From contig NIOB01000006.1 of the NCBI GenBank assembly GCA_002189105.1, positions 372,001 to 436,000 on the forward strand: a stretch of 64,000 bases of DNA. Direction: 5' to 3'. Below the pieces are notes generated by a model. The model was given only the letters and a program-made list of their open reading frames with translations. It was not told where the DNA came from and did no database searches. A program made the position numbers and the translations under genes. This DNA is from Saccharibacillus soli (GTDB lineage Bacteria; Bacillota; Bacilli; Paenibacillales; Paenibacillaceae). This document shows, one piece after another, positions 45,581 to 54,430 of the stretch (positions within the stretch are counted from its first letter, which is position 1; the number at the start of each line of letters is the position of its first letter).

Positions 45581-45931
45581 ATGGAATCGATCAATGAAAT
45601 GGCTGAACAGCTTAAGCTTCTTGGAGACCGTACCCGGTTGACCATGCTTGCTTTGCTTCAGCAGCGGGAATGGTGTGTCTGTGAATTTGTCGAGATCTTT
45701 GCCATTTCTCAACCAGGAATCAGTCAGCATATTCGCAAGATGCGAGCACGGGGATTGGTCCGGGAAGAACGTCGTGGACAGTGGGTATATTATTCGCTCA
45801 ACATCGTGGACAAGCCGCATATTCAGGCTCTGCTGCAAGCCCTGCCTGAACCGGCGGAGCTGCTGCGAGAAATGGGAAAGACGCAGCTGCAGGCCATTTG
45901 TGCACCCAATACCGGAGGCTGCTGTTCATAA
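45581..45931 (+). CDS. arsR: ArsR-family arsenic-responsive repressor
   Basis: 116 aa; ATG behind AGAAGGGAG. Winged helix-turn-helix with the metal-site motif WCVCEF (Cys32 and Cys34, equivalent to ELCVCDL of ArsR) on the first recognition-associated helix and SQPGISQHIRKMRARGLVREERRGQWVYY as DNA-binding and wing part. A C-terminal GGCCS may add thiol ligands. It should repress its own transcript and arsC and be released by As(III) or Sb(III). Confidence 0.85.
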   Translation: MESINEMAEQLKLLGDRTRLTMLALLQQREWCVCEFVEIFAISQPGISQHIRKMRARGLVREERRGQWVYYSLNIVDKPHIQALLQALPEPAELLREMGKTQLQAICAPNTGGCCS

Positions 45932-45970
45932 AATACCGACGTTTTATCCCGCAAGGGATATTCGTCTTTT

Positions 45971-45992
45971 ACATATAAGGATATGCTTATGT
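45971..45992. promoter_or_regulatory. Candidate ArsR operator before arsC
   Basis: ACATATAAG and CTTATGT form an imperfect inverted repeat, matching the ATAAG/CTTAT halves seen before arsR. Confidence 0.4.
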
Positions 45993-46056
45993 ACCAATTT
46001 GGTCTGGATCTTTGGATGGGGTTGTTGATTTCTACTATCGATAAGGAGCGGTTCAT

Positions 46057-46476
46057 ATGTCGAAAAAAATGTTGTATTTCCTCTGCACCGGCAATTCCTG
46101 CCGCAGTCAGATGGCCGAAGCTTGGGGAAAAAAATACCTGGGCAATGATTGGGAGGTTCGCAGTGCGGGCATTGAGGCGCATGGTCTTAACCCCCTTGCT
46201 GTCCAGGTGATGGCGGAAGTGGGGGAGGACATCTCGGGACAAACCTCCGATGTAATCGATCCGAATCTTCTGAATCGGGCCGATTTTATCGTGACCTTGT
46301 GTGCAGATGCCGCAGACAAATGTCCGATTACCCCGCCTCATATTCGCCGTGAACATTGGGGATTCGATGACCCGGCCAAGGCACAGGGAACAGACGAAGA
46401 AAAATGGGCGACGTTCCAGCGTGTGCGCGATGAGATTGAGGCCCGGATCAGAGTGTTTGCGACAACGGGTAAATAA
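46057..46476 (+). CDS. arsC: Arsenate reductase, thioredoxin-coupled
   Basis: 139 aa, AAGGAGC before the ATG. Low-molecular-weight phosphatase fold with the P-loop [16 protein letters not shown] (Cys10, Cys15) and the redox pair Cys82 and Cys89 ([10 protein letters not shown]), the same positions as in plasmid pI258 ArsC. It reduces arsenate to arsenite with electrons from thioredoxin. DPAKAQGT also fits. Arsenite export (arsB or acr3) is missing nearby. Confidence 0.93.
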   Translation: MSKKMLYFLCTGNSCRSQMAEAWGKKYLGNDWEVRSAGIEAHGLNPLAVQVMAEVGEDISGQTSDVIDPNLLNRADFIVTLCADAADKCPITPPHIRREHWGFDDPAKAQGTDEEKWATFQRVRDEIEARIRVFATTGK

Positions 46477-46510
46477 GTTTGTCAAACTTTATAACTTTCT
46501 CGACTGCTTA

Positions 46511-46539
46511 AACCGATGTCATCCGGCATCGGTTTTTTT
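46511..46539 (+). terminator. Terminator after arsC
   Basis: AACCGATG and CATCGGTT pair around an 8-nt loop, followed by seven T. Confidence 0.9.
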
Positions 46540-46678
46540 GTCGTTCCAGCCGCTTTTCAGCAAACATTCAGCGTGGACTCAGGTTTCTCACAATAAAGAC
46601 GTCTAAGATGTCCATGTCACCCCGTTGGATGAGATGACACAAACAATAGACCGCACGATTCAAGAGGAGGAACTCATG

Positions 46679-47593
46679 ATGAAAAGAAAAATCGCAACCG
46701 GTGCACTGGCTTTGGCTCTCGCGGCAGGAGGAACGGCTGCTATCTCTCATACGTACGCGGACGCTGCTCCAGATTCTCCTGCAACTTCGGACGGTTCTGC
46801 CAAGGCGACGACAACGACAACCGCTCCAGCCCCTCTGGCTGCGGCTCCGGCTGCTCCACTGCCTGCTGACGTGCCTGGGCCGCTTGGCCATGGTCCTCAT
46901 GGCGGGCCTGCTGTTGAACGCGCCAAGATCGCTTCGCTGCTCAAACTCACAGAAGACGAGCTGAGAACGCGTCAGGAAGCAGGTCAATCGTTGGCTGCGA
47001 TCGCCTCTGCGCAGGGCGTGAGCAAGCAGACGCTGATCGATACGTTGGTCTCGCAGCATGAGACGCATCTCAAAGAGGAACTTTCGGCAGGCAAAATCAC
47101 GCAGGCACAGTATGATGAACGCTTGGCCAAAGATAAAGAACGCGCGCAAAACGAAGTAGAGCGAACCTTCGATCCTTCAAAAGAAGGGCCTGGCAAAGGT
47201 CCGCACGGCGCTCCAGGGCCTGGAATCGGACCCAAAGAAGAACGTGCAGCCATCGCCTCGCTGCTCAAACTGACGGAAGACGAGCTGAGAACGCGACAGG
47301 AAGCGGGCCAATCGCTGGCAGCGATCGCCTCTGCGCAGGGCGTAAGCAAGCAGACGCTGATCGATACGTTGGTCTCGCAGCATGAGACGCACCTCAAGGA
47401 AGAACTTTCGGCAGGTCAGATCACGCAAACGCAGTATAATGAACGCGCAGCCGAAGCACGCGAACGTGCAGAAGAACGGATCAGCCGCACATCCGACCTT
47501 CCAGCAGCACCACCGGCTCCGCTGGAAGGCGCCCCTCGCCCTGATGCCAGCGCTCCTCAAAGCGGCTCGGCTGCGGGGGCTTCCGGCAAATAA
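46679..47593 (+). CDS. Secreted protein with two near-identical internal repeats
   Basis: 304 aa; two adjacent ATGs (46676, 46679) follow GAGGAGG. Signal peptide about 1-30 (GALALALAAGGTAAISHTYADA). After a Thr/Ala/Pro linker, a ~66-residue block (LLKLTEDELRTRQEAGQSLA ... ALASAQGVSKQTLIDTL-like ... EELSAGKITQ) occurs twice with only a few changes, separated by a Gly/Pro/His linker. The block resembles short helical repeats of secreted Firmicutes proteins (LTEDELRxxxxxGxSLAxIAxxxGV). A Pro/Ala-rich tail follows. Function unknown; a wall or extracellular binding role is a guess. Confidence 0.8.
   Translation: MKRKIATGALALALAAGGTAAISHTYADAAPDSPATSDGSAKATTTTTAPAPLAAAPAAPLPADVPGPLGHGPHGGPAVERAKIASLLKLTEDELRTRQEAGQSLAAIASAQGVSKQTLIDTLVSQHETHLKEELSAGKITQAQYDERLAKDKERAQNEVERTFDPSKEGPGKGPHGAPGPGIGPKEERAAIASLLKLTEDELRTRQEAGQSLAAIASAQGVSKQTLIDTLVSQHETHLKEELSAGQITQTQYNERAAEARERAEERISRTSDLPAAPPAPLEGAPRPDASAPQSGSAAGASGK
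46925..47122 (+). repeat. Intragenic repeat, copy 1
   Basis: About 198 bp, matching the stretch at 47249-47446 at about nine positions in ten; most differences are silent. The offset is exactly 324 bp, so the frame is kept. Confidence 0.85.
47249..47446 (+). repeat. Intragenic repeat, copy 2
   Basis: Second copy of the repeat at 46925-47122. The central part (GACGCTGATCGATACGTTGG and the bases after it) is identical between copies. Confidence 0.85.
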
Positions 47594-47694
47594 GAAAACT
47601 GTCGTCCGGCGGAATGGTCGGGTACACGAGATGAGTCCTTGCGCTTACAGGCCACATCCGCCTAATCCGATCGTCAAGACACTTGATATACAGC

Positions 47695-47723
47695 AAAAAG
47701 GAGCCTGGGTAAGGCTCCTTTTT
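47695..47723 (+). terminator. Terminator after the repeat-containing secreted protein
   Basis: AAAAAGGAGCC pairs with GGCTCCTTTTT around a 7-nt loop. Confidence 0.85.
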
Positions 47724-47832
47724 GTCGTGCTGCCGTTTAGACTTTGCCTTTGGAAACAGCAGAATAGGGAACCCGACGATTCGGTTTAAGGAACAAGCAG
47801 GCCTATGCGTTCATTTTGTTGAAGAATAAGAC

Positions 47833-47864
47833 TTGACTGTGACGTATACGTCACCGTTTAGAAT
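47833..47864 (+). promoter_or_regulatory. MerR-type promoter with 20-bp spacer and palindromic operator
   Basis: TTGACT (47833-47838) and TAGAAT (47859-47864) are 20 bp apart. Most of the spacer is the perfect 16-bp palindrome GTGACGTATACGTCAC. Overlong spacers with a central palindrome are the hallmark of promoters that MerR-family activators untwist. Confidence 0.8.
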
Positions 47865-47887
47865 GAGCACGGAAGGGGCAGTAAAAC

Positions 47888-48679
47888 ATGATCCGAATCG
47901 GCGACTTGGCACGCAGAACGAATCTTAGTAAACGGACACTGCGTTACTACGAACAGATTGAACTGCTACAGCCCAGCATGATTGCGGCCAACGGCTATCG
48001 ATATTACGACGAATCCGCTGTGATTCGCCTGCAGCGCATTTTGCTGCTGAAATCGATTGGATATACACTCCGGCAGATCCAGGAACTGCTCGGGACACAA
48101 ACGACTGCCGATAAGCACGAAGATTGGTTGGATTCCCTCAATCAACAAATCGAGCTGATGGAAAAGCAAAAAGAAGAGTTGAGCCGCAAACAGTATTATC
48201 TCCGCTCCGCCGTCGATATGCTCAGGCTGCGGGGGCTGAATGGAATGAACGACTTATTGAAAGTCATCGAAGGACTAAGCGACCGTCCCCTGGTTAACGG
48301 CGTTATACCGGCCGAATTTGGCGATGACCTGCCCATCACGCCAGTCCAGAAAGCCATTTTGAAGAAACTGCCGGTGTGGGGAAGCGGTGATAAGCGCCTG
48401 GAGCCGCTGTTTGCGCTGTTTCGCCAGGCAGCAGAGTTGAGGCCTTCATCGCCGTATTCCACCGAAGCGCAAAAGCTTGCCGGTGCCATCTATGACACAG
48501 CGCTTGAGCTATTTGAGGGCGATGAACAGCTGCTGAATCTGTATTGGACATGGATGAAGCCAGAAACGGGGCAGGAACCAGCCGTTGTAGGATTGGACGC
48601 CGGGTTGATGGATTACGTGGATCATATGATCGACTGTTATCAGAAGCAGAAAGAGGGCGAAAAGGATGAAAAAACGTAG
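47888..48679 (+). CDS. MerR-family transcriptional regulator
   Basis: 263 aa; ATG behind GGAAGGGG. N-terminal winged helix (RIGDLARRTNLSKRTLRYYEQIELLQP, YRYYDESAVIRLQRILLLKSIGYTLRQIQELL) and a dimerisation coiled coil to about 115. The 145-residue C-terminal domain lacks the Cys ligands of metal sensors and may bind an organic ligand. Its own promoter has the MerR architecture, so it is probably autoactivated. The lipoprotein gene overlaps its 3' end by 14 nt. Confidence 0.88.
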   Translation: MIRIGDLARRTNLSKRTLRYYEQIELLQPSMIAANGYRYYDESAVIRLQRILLLKSIGYTLRQIQELLGTQTTADKHEDWLDSLNQQIELMEKQKEELSRKQYYLRSAVDMLRLRGLNGMNDLLKVIEGLSDRPLVNGVIPAEFGDDLPITPVQKAILKKLPVWGSGDKRLEPLFALFRQAAELRPSSPYSTEAQKLAGAIYDTALELFEGDEQLLNLYWTWMKPETGQEPAVVGLDAGLMDYVDHMIDCYQKQKEGEKDEKT

Positions 48680-49148
48680 ATTCTTGTGTTCGATGCAGCG
48701 ACCTTGTGCAATCGGGGCGATTGGTTTGTTTCTGCTGCTTATGCTGTCAGCTTGCGGGGGAATTCCGCAAAGTCAAAGCCAAGAATCGGTCGTTCAGGTG
48801 CAGCAAGCGAAGACGAAGCCAAGCCCCGACGACGTGATCCTGGTCGAAGTCGTCATCGAGAGCGACAGCGATTCCGCCGCCAATGTGAAAGCAGAGATCA
48901 ACGCACGCAAAAATCCGCAAAGTGCTTCCTATGATACGGTTCAAGTGCCCTATCGGGAAACCTTTGAAGTAAGCAAAGACGCGTTTATCCCGCTTCCTTC
49001 GGTGCGCTTCCAAGCCGATGCCGCCCAAGACGCGGATTGGATTAGCTGCACGATTTTCTACGACGGAGAAGAGGTGGCGACCCATACGTCTCGGGGCGAT
49101 CAAGCTCAGGCCGTATGCGAGAAGAAGTTCCACTTGGGACCGGGCTGA
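48666..49148 (+). CDS. Small lipoprotein (MmpS-like)
   Basis: 160 aa. Signal peptide with lipobox (GLFLLLMLSACGG, modified Cys about residue 30), then a Ser/Gln linker and a single beta-rich domain (VILVEVVIESDSDSAANVKAEI, WISCTIFYDGEEVATHTSRG, AVCEKKF) with two Cys that may form a disulfide. The fold pattern recalls MmpS/transport-accessory domains. Translation is coupled to the MerR gene, so it is likely induced by the same signal at the outer face of the membrane. Confidence 0.72.
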   Translation: MKKRRFLCSMQRPCAIGAIGLFLLLMLSACGGIPQSQSQESVVQVQQAKTKPSPDDVILVEVVIESDSDSAANVKAEINARKNPQSASYDTVQVPYRETFEVSKDAFIPLPSVRFQADAAQDADWISCTIFYDGEEVATHTSRGDQAQAVCEKKFHLGPG

Positions 49149-49228
49149 CGTCTTGCGCTGGGCCTGACTGCTGAGAGGTGCTGATCGTCGAACGGATCTG
49201 GCGATTCATTTTCATTCATTAACACAAA

Positions 49229-49252
49229 GAGACCGCTCCAAGAGCGGTCTCT
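49229..49252. terminator. Bidirectional terminator between the lipoprotein and GH94 genes
   Basis: GAGACCGCTC and GAGCGGTCTC pair around CAA; short T tracts follow on both strands. Confidence 0.7.
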
Positions 49253-49297
49253 CAAACTGTCAGGAATATGGTGTCTGTTCAGCATGCTGCGTAAAAA

Positions 49298-51733
49298 TCA
49301 GCCCAGTACCACAACGACTTCATGGCTTGTGCCCGCCTCGAATACCGGAAGCACATTGCCTTCGATGGCTGCTCCATCTACCGTGACAGACGCGACGCCT
49401 TTGGAGACATGGTTTGGATTCTGAATCGAGATCTTATATTCCGCACCCCGGAAGGAACGGACGATCGTATAGCCCTCCCAGGCTTGTGGAATACAAGGGT
49501 TGACGCGGAGGCCATCATAATCGGGTTGGATGCCCAGAATCGCCTGGGTGATGGCGACATAGTTCCAGGCTGCGGTACCGGTCAGCCAGGAGTTTTTCGC
49601 TTCCCCTTCACGCACAGCATCGCGGCCAGCGATCATCTGCGAGTAGACATAAGGCTCCATACGGTGCACTTCGCTGATGTCTTCCAGATAAGCCGGGGCA
49701 ATCTTGCTGTACGTCTCGAACGCGCGATCCCCGCGGCCAATGACCGTCTCGGCAATCGTCACCCATGGATTGTTGTGACAGAAGATCCCTGCATTTTCCT
49801 TATAGCCCGGTGGGTAAGTCGAGATCTCTCCAAGATTCAGATAATATTTCGAGTACGCCGGCTGCTGAAGCATAATGCCGTAGTCGGTCTCCAGACGATC
49901 CCGTACGGAGTTCAACGCCTTCTCCGCCAGACCCTCCTCGACGCCAATCCCCGCCATGACGCAGAAGCCCTGCGGTTCGATAAAGATCTGACCTTCCTCA
50001 TTTTCATGGCTGCCGATCTTCTCACCGTGATAGTCATAAGCACGCAGGAACCAGTCGCCGTCAAAGCCATGCTCCAGCGTAACTTTACGCATATTTTCAA
50101 TCTCGCGCTCCGCACGTGCGGCTTCGTCTTCCAGGCCGCGTCTGCGTGCCAGCTCCGCATATTCCGGCCCGGCGAACACAAATAATCCGGCGATAAAGAC
50201 TGATTCTGCCGTCTTGCCATCCAGATTGGTCGTGGTCTGGAACGATTCGCCCGGCTCATTGGAGAAACAGTTCAGATTGAGGCAGTCGTTCCAGTCCGCA
50301 CGGCCGATCAGCGGCAGACCATGAGGACCGAGATTGTGGGTTACATGATCGAAGGAACGCTTCAAGTGCTCGAACAGGGTGGCGCTGCCCTGACGTCCGC
50401 TGTCGAAGGGCACGTCTTCATCGAGGATGCCATAGTCGCCCGTCTCCTTGATATATGCTGCCGTGCCGATAATCAGCCAGAGCGGGTCATCATTGAAGCC
50501 GCTGCCGACTTCGTTGTTGCCCTGTTTGGTAAGCGGCTGATACTGGTGATAGGCGCCGCCATCGTCAAACTGCGTAGAGGCAATATCAATGATCCGTTCG
50601 CGTGCCCGATCCGGAATCTGGTGCACGAAGCCAAGCAGATCCTGATTGGAATCCCGGAAGCCCATGCCACGACCGATACCGGATTCAAAATAAGAAGCCG
50701 AACGCGACATATTGAACGTGACCATACATTGATACGGATTCCAGATGTTGACCATGCGGCTCAGTTTGTCATCGCTGCTGTTGATCGAATATTTGCCCAG
50801 CAGTCCATCCCAATAAGCGGCCAGATCTGCGAGAGCCTGATCGACCTGCGCATCGGTTGCGAACGCTTCGATCATGGCTTTGGCTGGCTTTTTGTTGATG
50901 ACGTTCAGACTCTCCCATTTCTCTTCCTGCGGATTCTCGACGTAACCGAGCATGAAGATGAGGGATTGTTCCTCGCCCGGTGCCAGCTCCAGTTTGAGAC
51001 CATGCGAAGCGATGGGTGCCCAGCCGCTGGCCACCGAGTTACCGGATTGACCTTCCGAAGCCACCTGCGGGGTATCCAGACCGTTAAATGCGCCCAGGAA
51101 CGTATCGCGGTCGGTATCAAATCCATCGATCTTGCGGTTGACGGAATAATACGCATAATGATTGCGGCGCTCCCGGTATTCGGTCTTGTGGTAGATGACG
51201 GAATCTTCAATCTCTACTTCACCGATACTCAGATTGCGCTGGAAATTGGTCATATCGTCGTGTGCGTTCCAGAGACAGAATTCCAGGTAGGAGAAAACAG
51301 AAATCGTTTTCGGAACATCGCTGACGTTAGACACTTTTACGCGATAGACTTCGGCATTGAATCCAAGCGGGACAAAAGCAAGCTGATTGACCTTGATTCC
51401 ACCCCGCTGCCCGGTAATCGACGTGTAGCCAAGGCCGTGACGACATTCATAGAAGTCCAGATCGCGTTTCACGGGCATCCAACCTGGCGTCCAATAATCT
51501 CCCTCATCATGGACATAGAAATAACGACCGCCATTGTCGAGCGGAACATTGTTATAACGATAACGGGTTAGACGTCTTAATCTTGCGTCGCGGTAGAAGG
51601 AATAGCCGCCTGCCGTATTGGAGATCAGACCGAAAAATTGTTCATTGCCCAGATAGTTGATCCATGGATAAGGCGTTTTTGGCGTCTGAATGACGTACTC
51701 CTTATGGGCGTCGTCGAAGTAGCCGAATTTCAT
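49298..51733 (-). CDS. Cellobiose/cellodextrin-type phosphorylase, GH94
   Basis: 811 aa; ATG behind GAGAGGAG. Family 94 signs: [79 protein letters not shown] with the catalytic Asp in [13 protein letters not shown], and [14 protein letters not shown]. Length and N-terminus match cellobiose phosphorylase. It uses phosphate to split cellobiose into glucose 1-phosphate and glucose in the cytoplasm. It is a single gene behind a LacI-type operator; no LacI regulator or cellobiose transporter lies in the window. Confidence 0.9.
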   Translation of the reverse strand: MKFGYFDDAHKEYVIQTPKTPYPWINYLGNEQFFGLISNTAGGYSFYRDARLRRLTRYRYNNVPLDNGGRYFYVHDEGDYWTPGWMPVKRDLDFYECRHGLGYTSITGQRGGIKVNQLAFVPLGFNAEVYRVKVSNVSDVPKTISVFSYLEFCLWNAHDDMTNFQRNLSIGEVEIEDSVIYHKTEYRERRNHYAYYSVNRKIDGFDTDRDTFLGAFNGLDTPQVASEGQSGNSVASGWAPIASHGLKLELAPGEEQSLIFMLGYVENPQEEKWESLNVINKKPAKAMIEAFATDAQVDQALADLAAYWDGLLGKYSINSSDDKLSRMVNIWNPYQCMVTFNMSRSASYFESGIGRGMGFRDSNQDLLGFVHQIPDRARERIIDIASTQFDDGGAYHQYQPLTKQGNNEVGSGFNDDPLWLIIGTAAYIKETGDYGILDEDVPFDSGRQGSATLFEHLKRSFDHVTHNLGPHGLPLIGRADWNDCLNLNCFSNEPGESFQTTTNLDGKTAESVFIAGLFVFAGPEYAELARRRGLEDEAARAEREIENMRKVTLEHGFDGDWFLRAYDYHGEKIGSHENEEGQIFIEPQGFCVMAGIGVEEGLAEKALNSVRDRLETDYGIMLQQPAYSKYYLNLGEISTYPPGYKENAGIFCHNNPWVTIAETVIGRGDRAFETYSKIAPAYLEDISEVHRMEPYVYSQMIAGRDAVREGEAKNSWLTGTAAWNYVAITQAILGIQPDYDGLRVNPCIPQAWEGYTIVRSFRGAEYKISIQNPNHVSKGVASVTVDGAAIEGNVLPVFEAGTSHEVVVVLG

Positions 51734-51780
51734 CGTTTGGACTCCTCTCAAAATACCGTCGTTTGGTCATAAACAATTCG

Positions 51781-51809
51781 AGTATAATAGGGTTGTAAGC
51801 GGTTTACAA
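51781..51809 (-). promoter_or_regulatory. Promoter and LacI-type operator of the GH94 gene
   Basis: On the minus strand TTGTAA and TATACT are 17 bp apart. The -35 lies in the imperfect palindrome TTGTAAACCGCTTACAA, a layout typical of LacI/GalR-family operators such as CelR; it also resembles a cre with one extra base. Confidence 0.65.
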
Positions 51810-51862
51810 TAGGAGATGGGCAAACGTCTTATAATGTTCAGAAATCGTTTTCGGAAAAAGTG

Positions 51863-51905
51863 CAAAAAACCGGAATCCCCGCTCAAAACACGGGATTTCC
51901 GGTCA
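51863..51905 (-). terminator. Terminator after the membrane protein gene at 51931
   Basis: ACCGGAA-CCC and GGG-TTCCGGT arms form an imperfect stem; six T follow on the minus strand. Confidence 0.75.
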
Positions 51906-51930
51906 GTTGTACATCCTATGGCTCAGGGGA

Positions 51931-52662
51931 TTAATCTCCCCAGGTACGCGAGCGTTTGCCATCATCCATGGTCAGCACAAGCCCTCTTCCGGACACCGAC
52001 AATCCGGCATACCCGCTGCCTGTCATGGAGGGATCTGTGGGCTTGGGCAGATCCACGCTAAAATCGAGTGAATAATCCCGCGTCTCACGAGATCCGAGCG
52101 AGATGGAACCCAGTGAAGCGGCAACCGGCTGTTGTTCGGCAGAACTGCTGAGATCAAGTTGAACGGTCGGTTCGATATTCGTACTGCCCCGACTATGATT
52201 GGTAACGATAAGGAGGCAGCTGCCCGTCGCTTTACCTGCTTGGAATTGGTATTGGCATCTCGTCTGATCCTGATCGATCGAAACGGCATAGACCCCCGAA
52301 GGAATGAGCGCCTGGTAGCCTGCCAGTGCAGCTTTGGCCAGCATAGGCAGCAGCCAGATCAACGCCAGGCACAGCACAATGCGATGGCGATTCAGCGAAT
52401 CCCAGATCAGGAACAGCGCCCACAGCCCTATGCCCAGGAAGATCAGTCCCGAGTACGTAAGCTGCCCTCCACCGGGAAGTGGGAGCGATACAGGCAGGTG
52501 GATGGCAAGCAGGGCTTCTTCATACAAGGGACGTGTGCCCGGATAACGAATCGACAAAAGGGCTAGAACGGTAGAGACAATCAGGGCCAGTCGAAATCTC
52601 TTTTTGTCTCGAATCCATGGCTCCCGGCCCGAATAATAGTCGGTTGAGGACGGATTGTACAT
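51931..52662 (-). CDS. Unknown membrane protein with extracytoplasmic beta domain
   Basis: 243 aa, AAAGGAGG before the ATG. Membrane helices at about 24-42, 70-87 and 92-115; the last ~125 residues are outside and beta-rich (TRCQYQFQAGKATGSCLLIVTNHS, TVQLDLSSS). Two Cys in this part may pair. No family recognised. Confidence 0.75.
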   Translation of the reverse strand: MYNPSSTDYYSGREPWIRDKKRFRLALIVSTVLALLSIRYPGTRPLYEEALLAIHLPVSLPLPGGGQLTYSGLIFLGIGLWALFLIWDSLNRHRIVLCLALIWLLPMLAKAALAGYQALIPSGVYAVSIDQDQTRCQYQFQAGKATGSCLLIVTNHSRGSTNIEPTVQLDLSSSAEQQPVAASLGSISLGSRETRDYSLDFSVDLPKPTDPSMTGSGYAGLSVSGRGLVLTMDDGKRSRTWGD

Positions 52663-52810
52663 GGAATCAGCCTCCTTTAATAAAAATTAGTCAAAAACCC
52701 TTAACTCCTTAAACGTTTTAAAATCCCGTTTGGTTACGCTTATTCGGACATTCGGGTAATAAGAAGAAGGAAGATAGCAGGAAGAAGAAGTAGAAATGGG
52801 GGATTTACTG

Positions 52811-53602
52811 ATGATCGTACGTGAAACCAAAGAAGCATTTGTGCTCGTACAGCAGCATGACCATGCCCGGTTCTCGGGAGAAGCCGCGGCGAAATTTCAG
52901 GATAGGCTGTTTATGATGGAGCGGGTCGAAGAGTCACCGAATATGCCCGCCGTGACCAAGGAAGCGATTATCCTGGGCGTAACGGAACATGACCGGGGCT
53001 GGATTCGACCTGACGATACACCGGTCTGGGATGACCATCTCCATGCGCCGTACTCCTTCAATGAATATCCGCTGCTGCCCAAGATTGCTTTTTATCAGAT
53101 GGGCGTGGATGAGTTGGAGGAAAAGCACCCGTATTCGGCGCTCCTTAGCAGCATGTATTACAGCGTGTTTGAGGATTTGCAGAAATCGGAACGCGAAGAA
53201 TGTCTGGCCTTTGTCCATCACGAGGAGCAGCGCCAGCAGCGTATTGCTCTGCTGTATTCGGGTGTTCAACAGGAGACGCTGCTGCTGCATCGCCAGATTC
53301 TCCAGACCTGTGATGGACTTTCACTCTATGTATGTCTGAACGCGCCGGGGATTAGCAAGGAAGAGGAGCATCCGTGGTTCAAGGACGGTGTGCCGGGTTC
53401 CGAACCCTTTGGCGGGGGAGGGCTGCTCCAACTGAGTTGGATCGACGAGCATACAGTCAAGGCCGAGCCATCGCCATTCGATGGCGAGTTCGTCGGTACG
53501 CTGCGGGAGAAAGTCGTACCCAAGGCACGCATCCGCGAAGTAGGGATTGCACAGGCTTATGAGGAAACGGATTGGACGGAGCGGGAGATCAAGTTCGTGT
53601 GA
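52811..53602 (+). CDS. DUF3891 protein
   Basis: 263 aa; start at MIVRETKEAFVLVQQHDHARFSG, the usual family start, behind GGGGGA; an ATG at 52796 is the alternative. Conserved His/Asp pattern (QQHDHA, GVTEHDRGW, DDHLHAPYSFNEYP, FVHHEEQRQ) suggests a metal-dependent helical HD-like active site. Cytoplasmic. The family has no assigned substrate. It stands alone. Confidence 0.8.
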   Translation: MIVRETKEAFVLVQQHDHARFSGEAAAKFQDRLFMMERVEESPNMPAVTKEAIILGVTEHDRGWIRPDDTPVWDDHLHAPYSFNEYPLLPKIAFYQMGVDELEEKHPYSALLSSMYYSVFEDLQKSEREECLAFVHHEEQRQQRIALLYSGVQQETLLLHRQILQTCDGLSLYVCLNAPGISKEEEHPWFKDGVPGSEPFGGGGLLQLSWIDEHTVKAEPSPFDGEFVGTLREKVVPKARIREVGIAQAYEETDWTEREIKFV

Positions 53603-53706
53603 GATTCAAATTAAGTTGCTCTCTTGCTCTATCCGGATTTCTATTCATCCCTTACAATTAGGAATTGATGGATGGAGAGAAATCATCTGGACAGGGGAGT
53701 AGAAGA

Positions 53707-54324
53707 TTGAAGAGACATGTATTTTGGGAAAAAACAGGATTGGTGCTTCTGACGTGCTTGCTGTTTATTCCGATGATTCGGGCGGAGGCGAAAGGGAGTT
53801 ACAAGGCGCAGGTGTATCCGGCGTTCTGGATGTCGGAACATCCCGAGAAACTGCCGCAAACTCTGAGCAACGGCCTGGTTGTGGACAAGGCACCGTGGAC
53901 CCCCGACTGGGAGGACTCTTATCTGCCTATCGTGAAGAAGGACGGGAAGACGGTCTGGACAGCCAAGAATCAAGATCCAATCAGCGCAAATGGCGAAGTG
54001 GAGTTTTCGGTTGCTGAAAATGGAGATACGGTGATTGTATATGAATCGGGGGCATCCGCTGGGAGCAGCGCCAACATTGCAGCCATCCATGGAAACGGAC
54101 AAGTTTTTTTGCGTAAAACTTTCCTTAGCGACGATACGAATGTGAAGATCGTGGCTCCCAATCGGATTGAGGTTTCAAATGAGCGCTGGAACCCAAACTG
54201 GAATCCAGACACACAGCCCAACGCAGCTCGTCACTCTGGAGTCTATGATGTCCGTGTGTTTGACATTGCTCCTAATGGAAAGTTAGTCCTTATCAAGTCA
54301 TGGGTGAATGACACTCGAAAGTGA
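53707..54324 (+). CDS. Unknown secreted protein
   Basis: 205 aa with a TTG start eight bases after GGGGAG; longer in-frame starts lack a ribosome site. Signal peptide about 1-27 (TGLVLLTCLLFIPMIRAEA). The mature part is beta-rich with repeated Trp-Pro motifs (KAPWTPDWEDSYLP, NERWNPNWNPD). No known family. A terminator follows. Confidence 0.7.
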   Translation: MKRHVFWEKTGLVLLTCLLFIPMIRAEAKGSYKAQVYPAFWMSEHPEKLPQTLSNGLVVDKAPWTPDWEDSYLPIVKKDGKTVWTAKNQDPISANGEVEFSVAENGDTVIVYESGASAGSSANIAAIHGNGQVFLRKTFLSDDTNVKIVAPNRIEVSNERWNPNWNPDTQPNAARHSGVYDVRVFDIAPNGKLVLIKSWVNDTRK

Positions 54325-54352
54325 TGAGAACTTCACACGCCTGATCTCACAA

Positions 54353-54387
54353 AAAAGACGCCTTCGCTTTGCGAGGGCGTCTTTTAT
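54353..54387. terminator. Bidirectional terminator between converging genes
   Basis: AAAAGACGCC and GGGCGTCTTTT pair with a 12-nt loop; T runs follow on both strands. Confidence 0.85.
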
Positions 54388-54430
54388 CATACTTGTCTGA
54401 CCTGGCTTCATTGCTTCATGCGAATAATCC

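Noticed and set aside
50321-51571. 416-codon plus-strand frame
   Set aside because: Antisense shadow of the GH94 phosphorylase.
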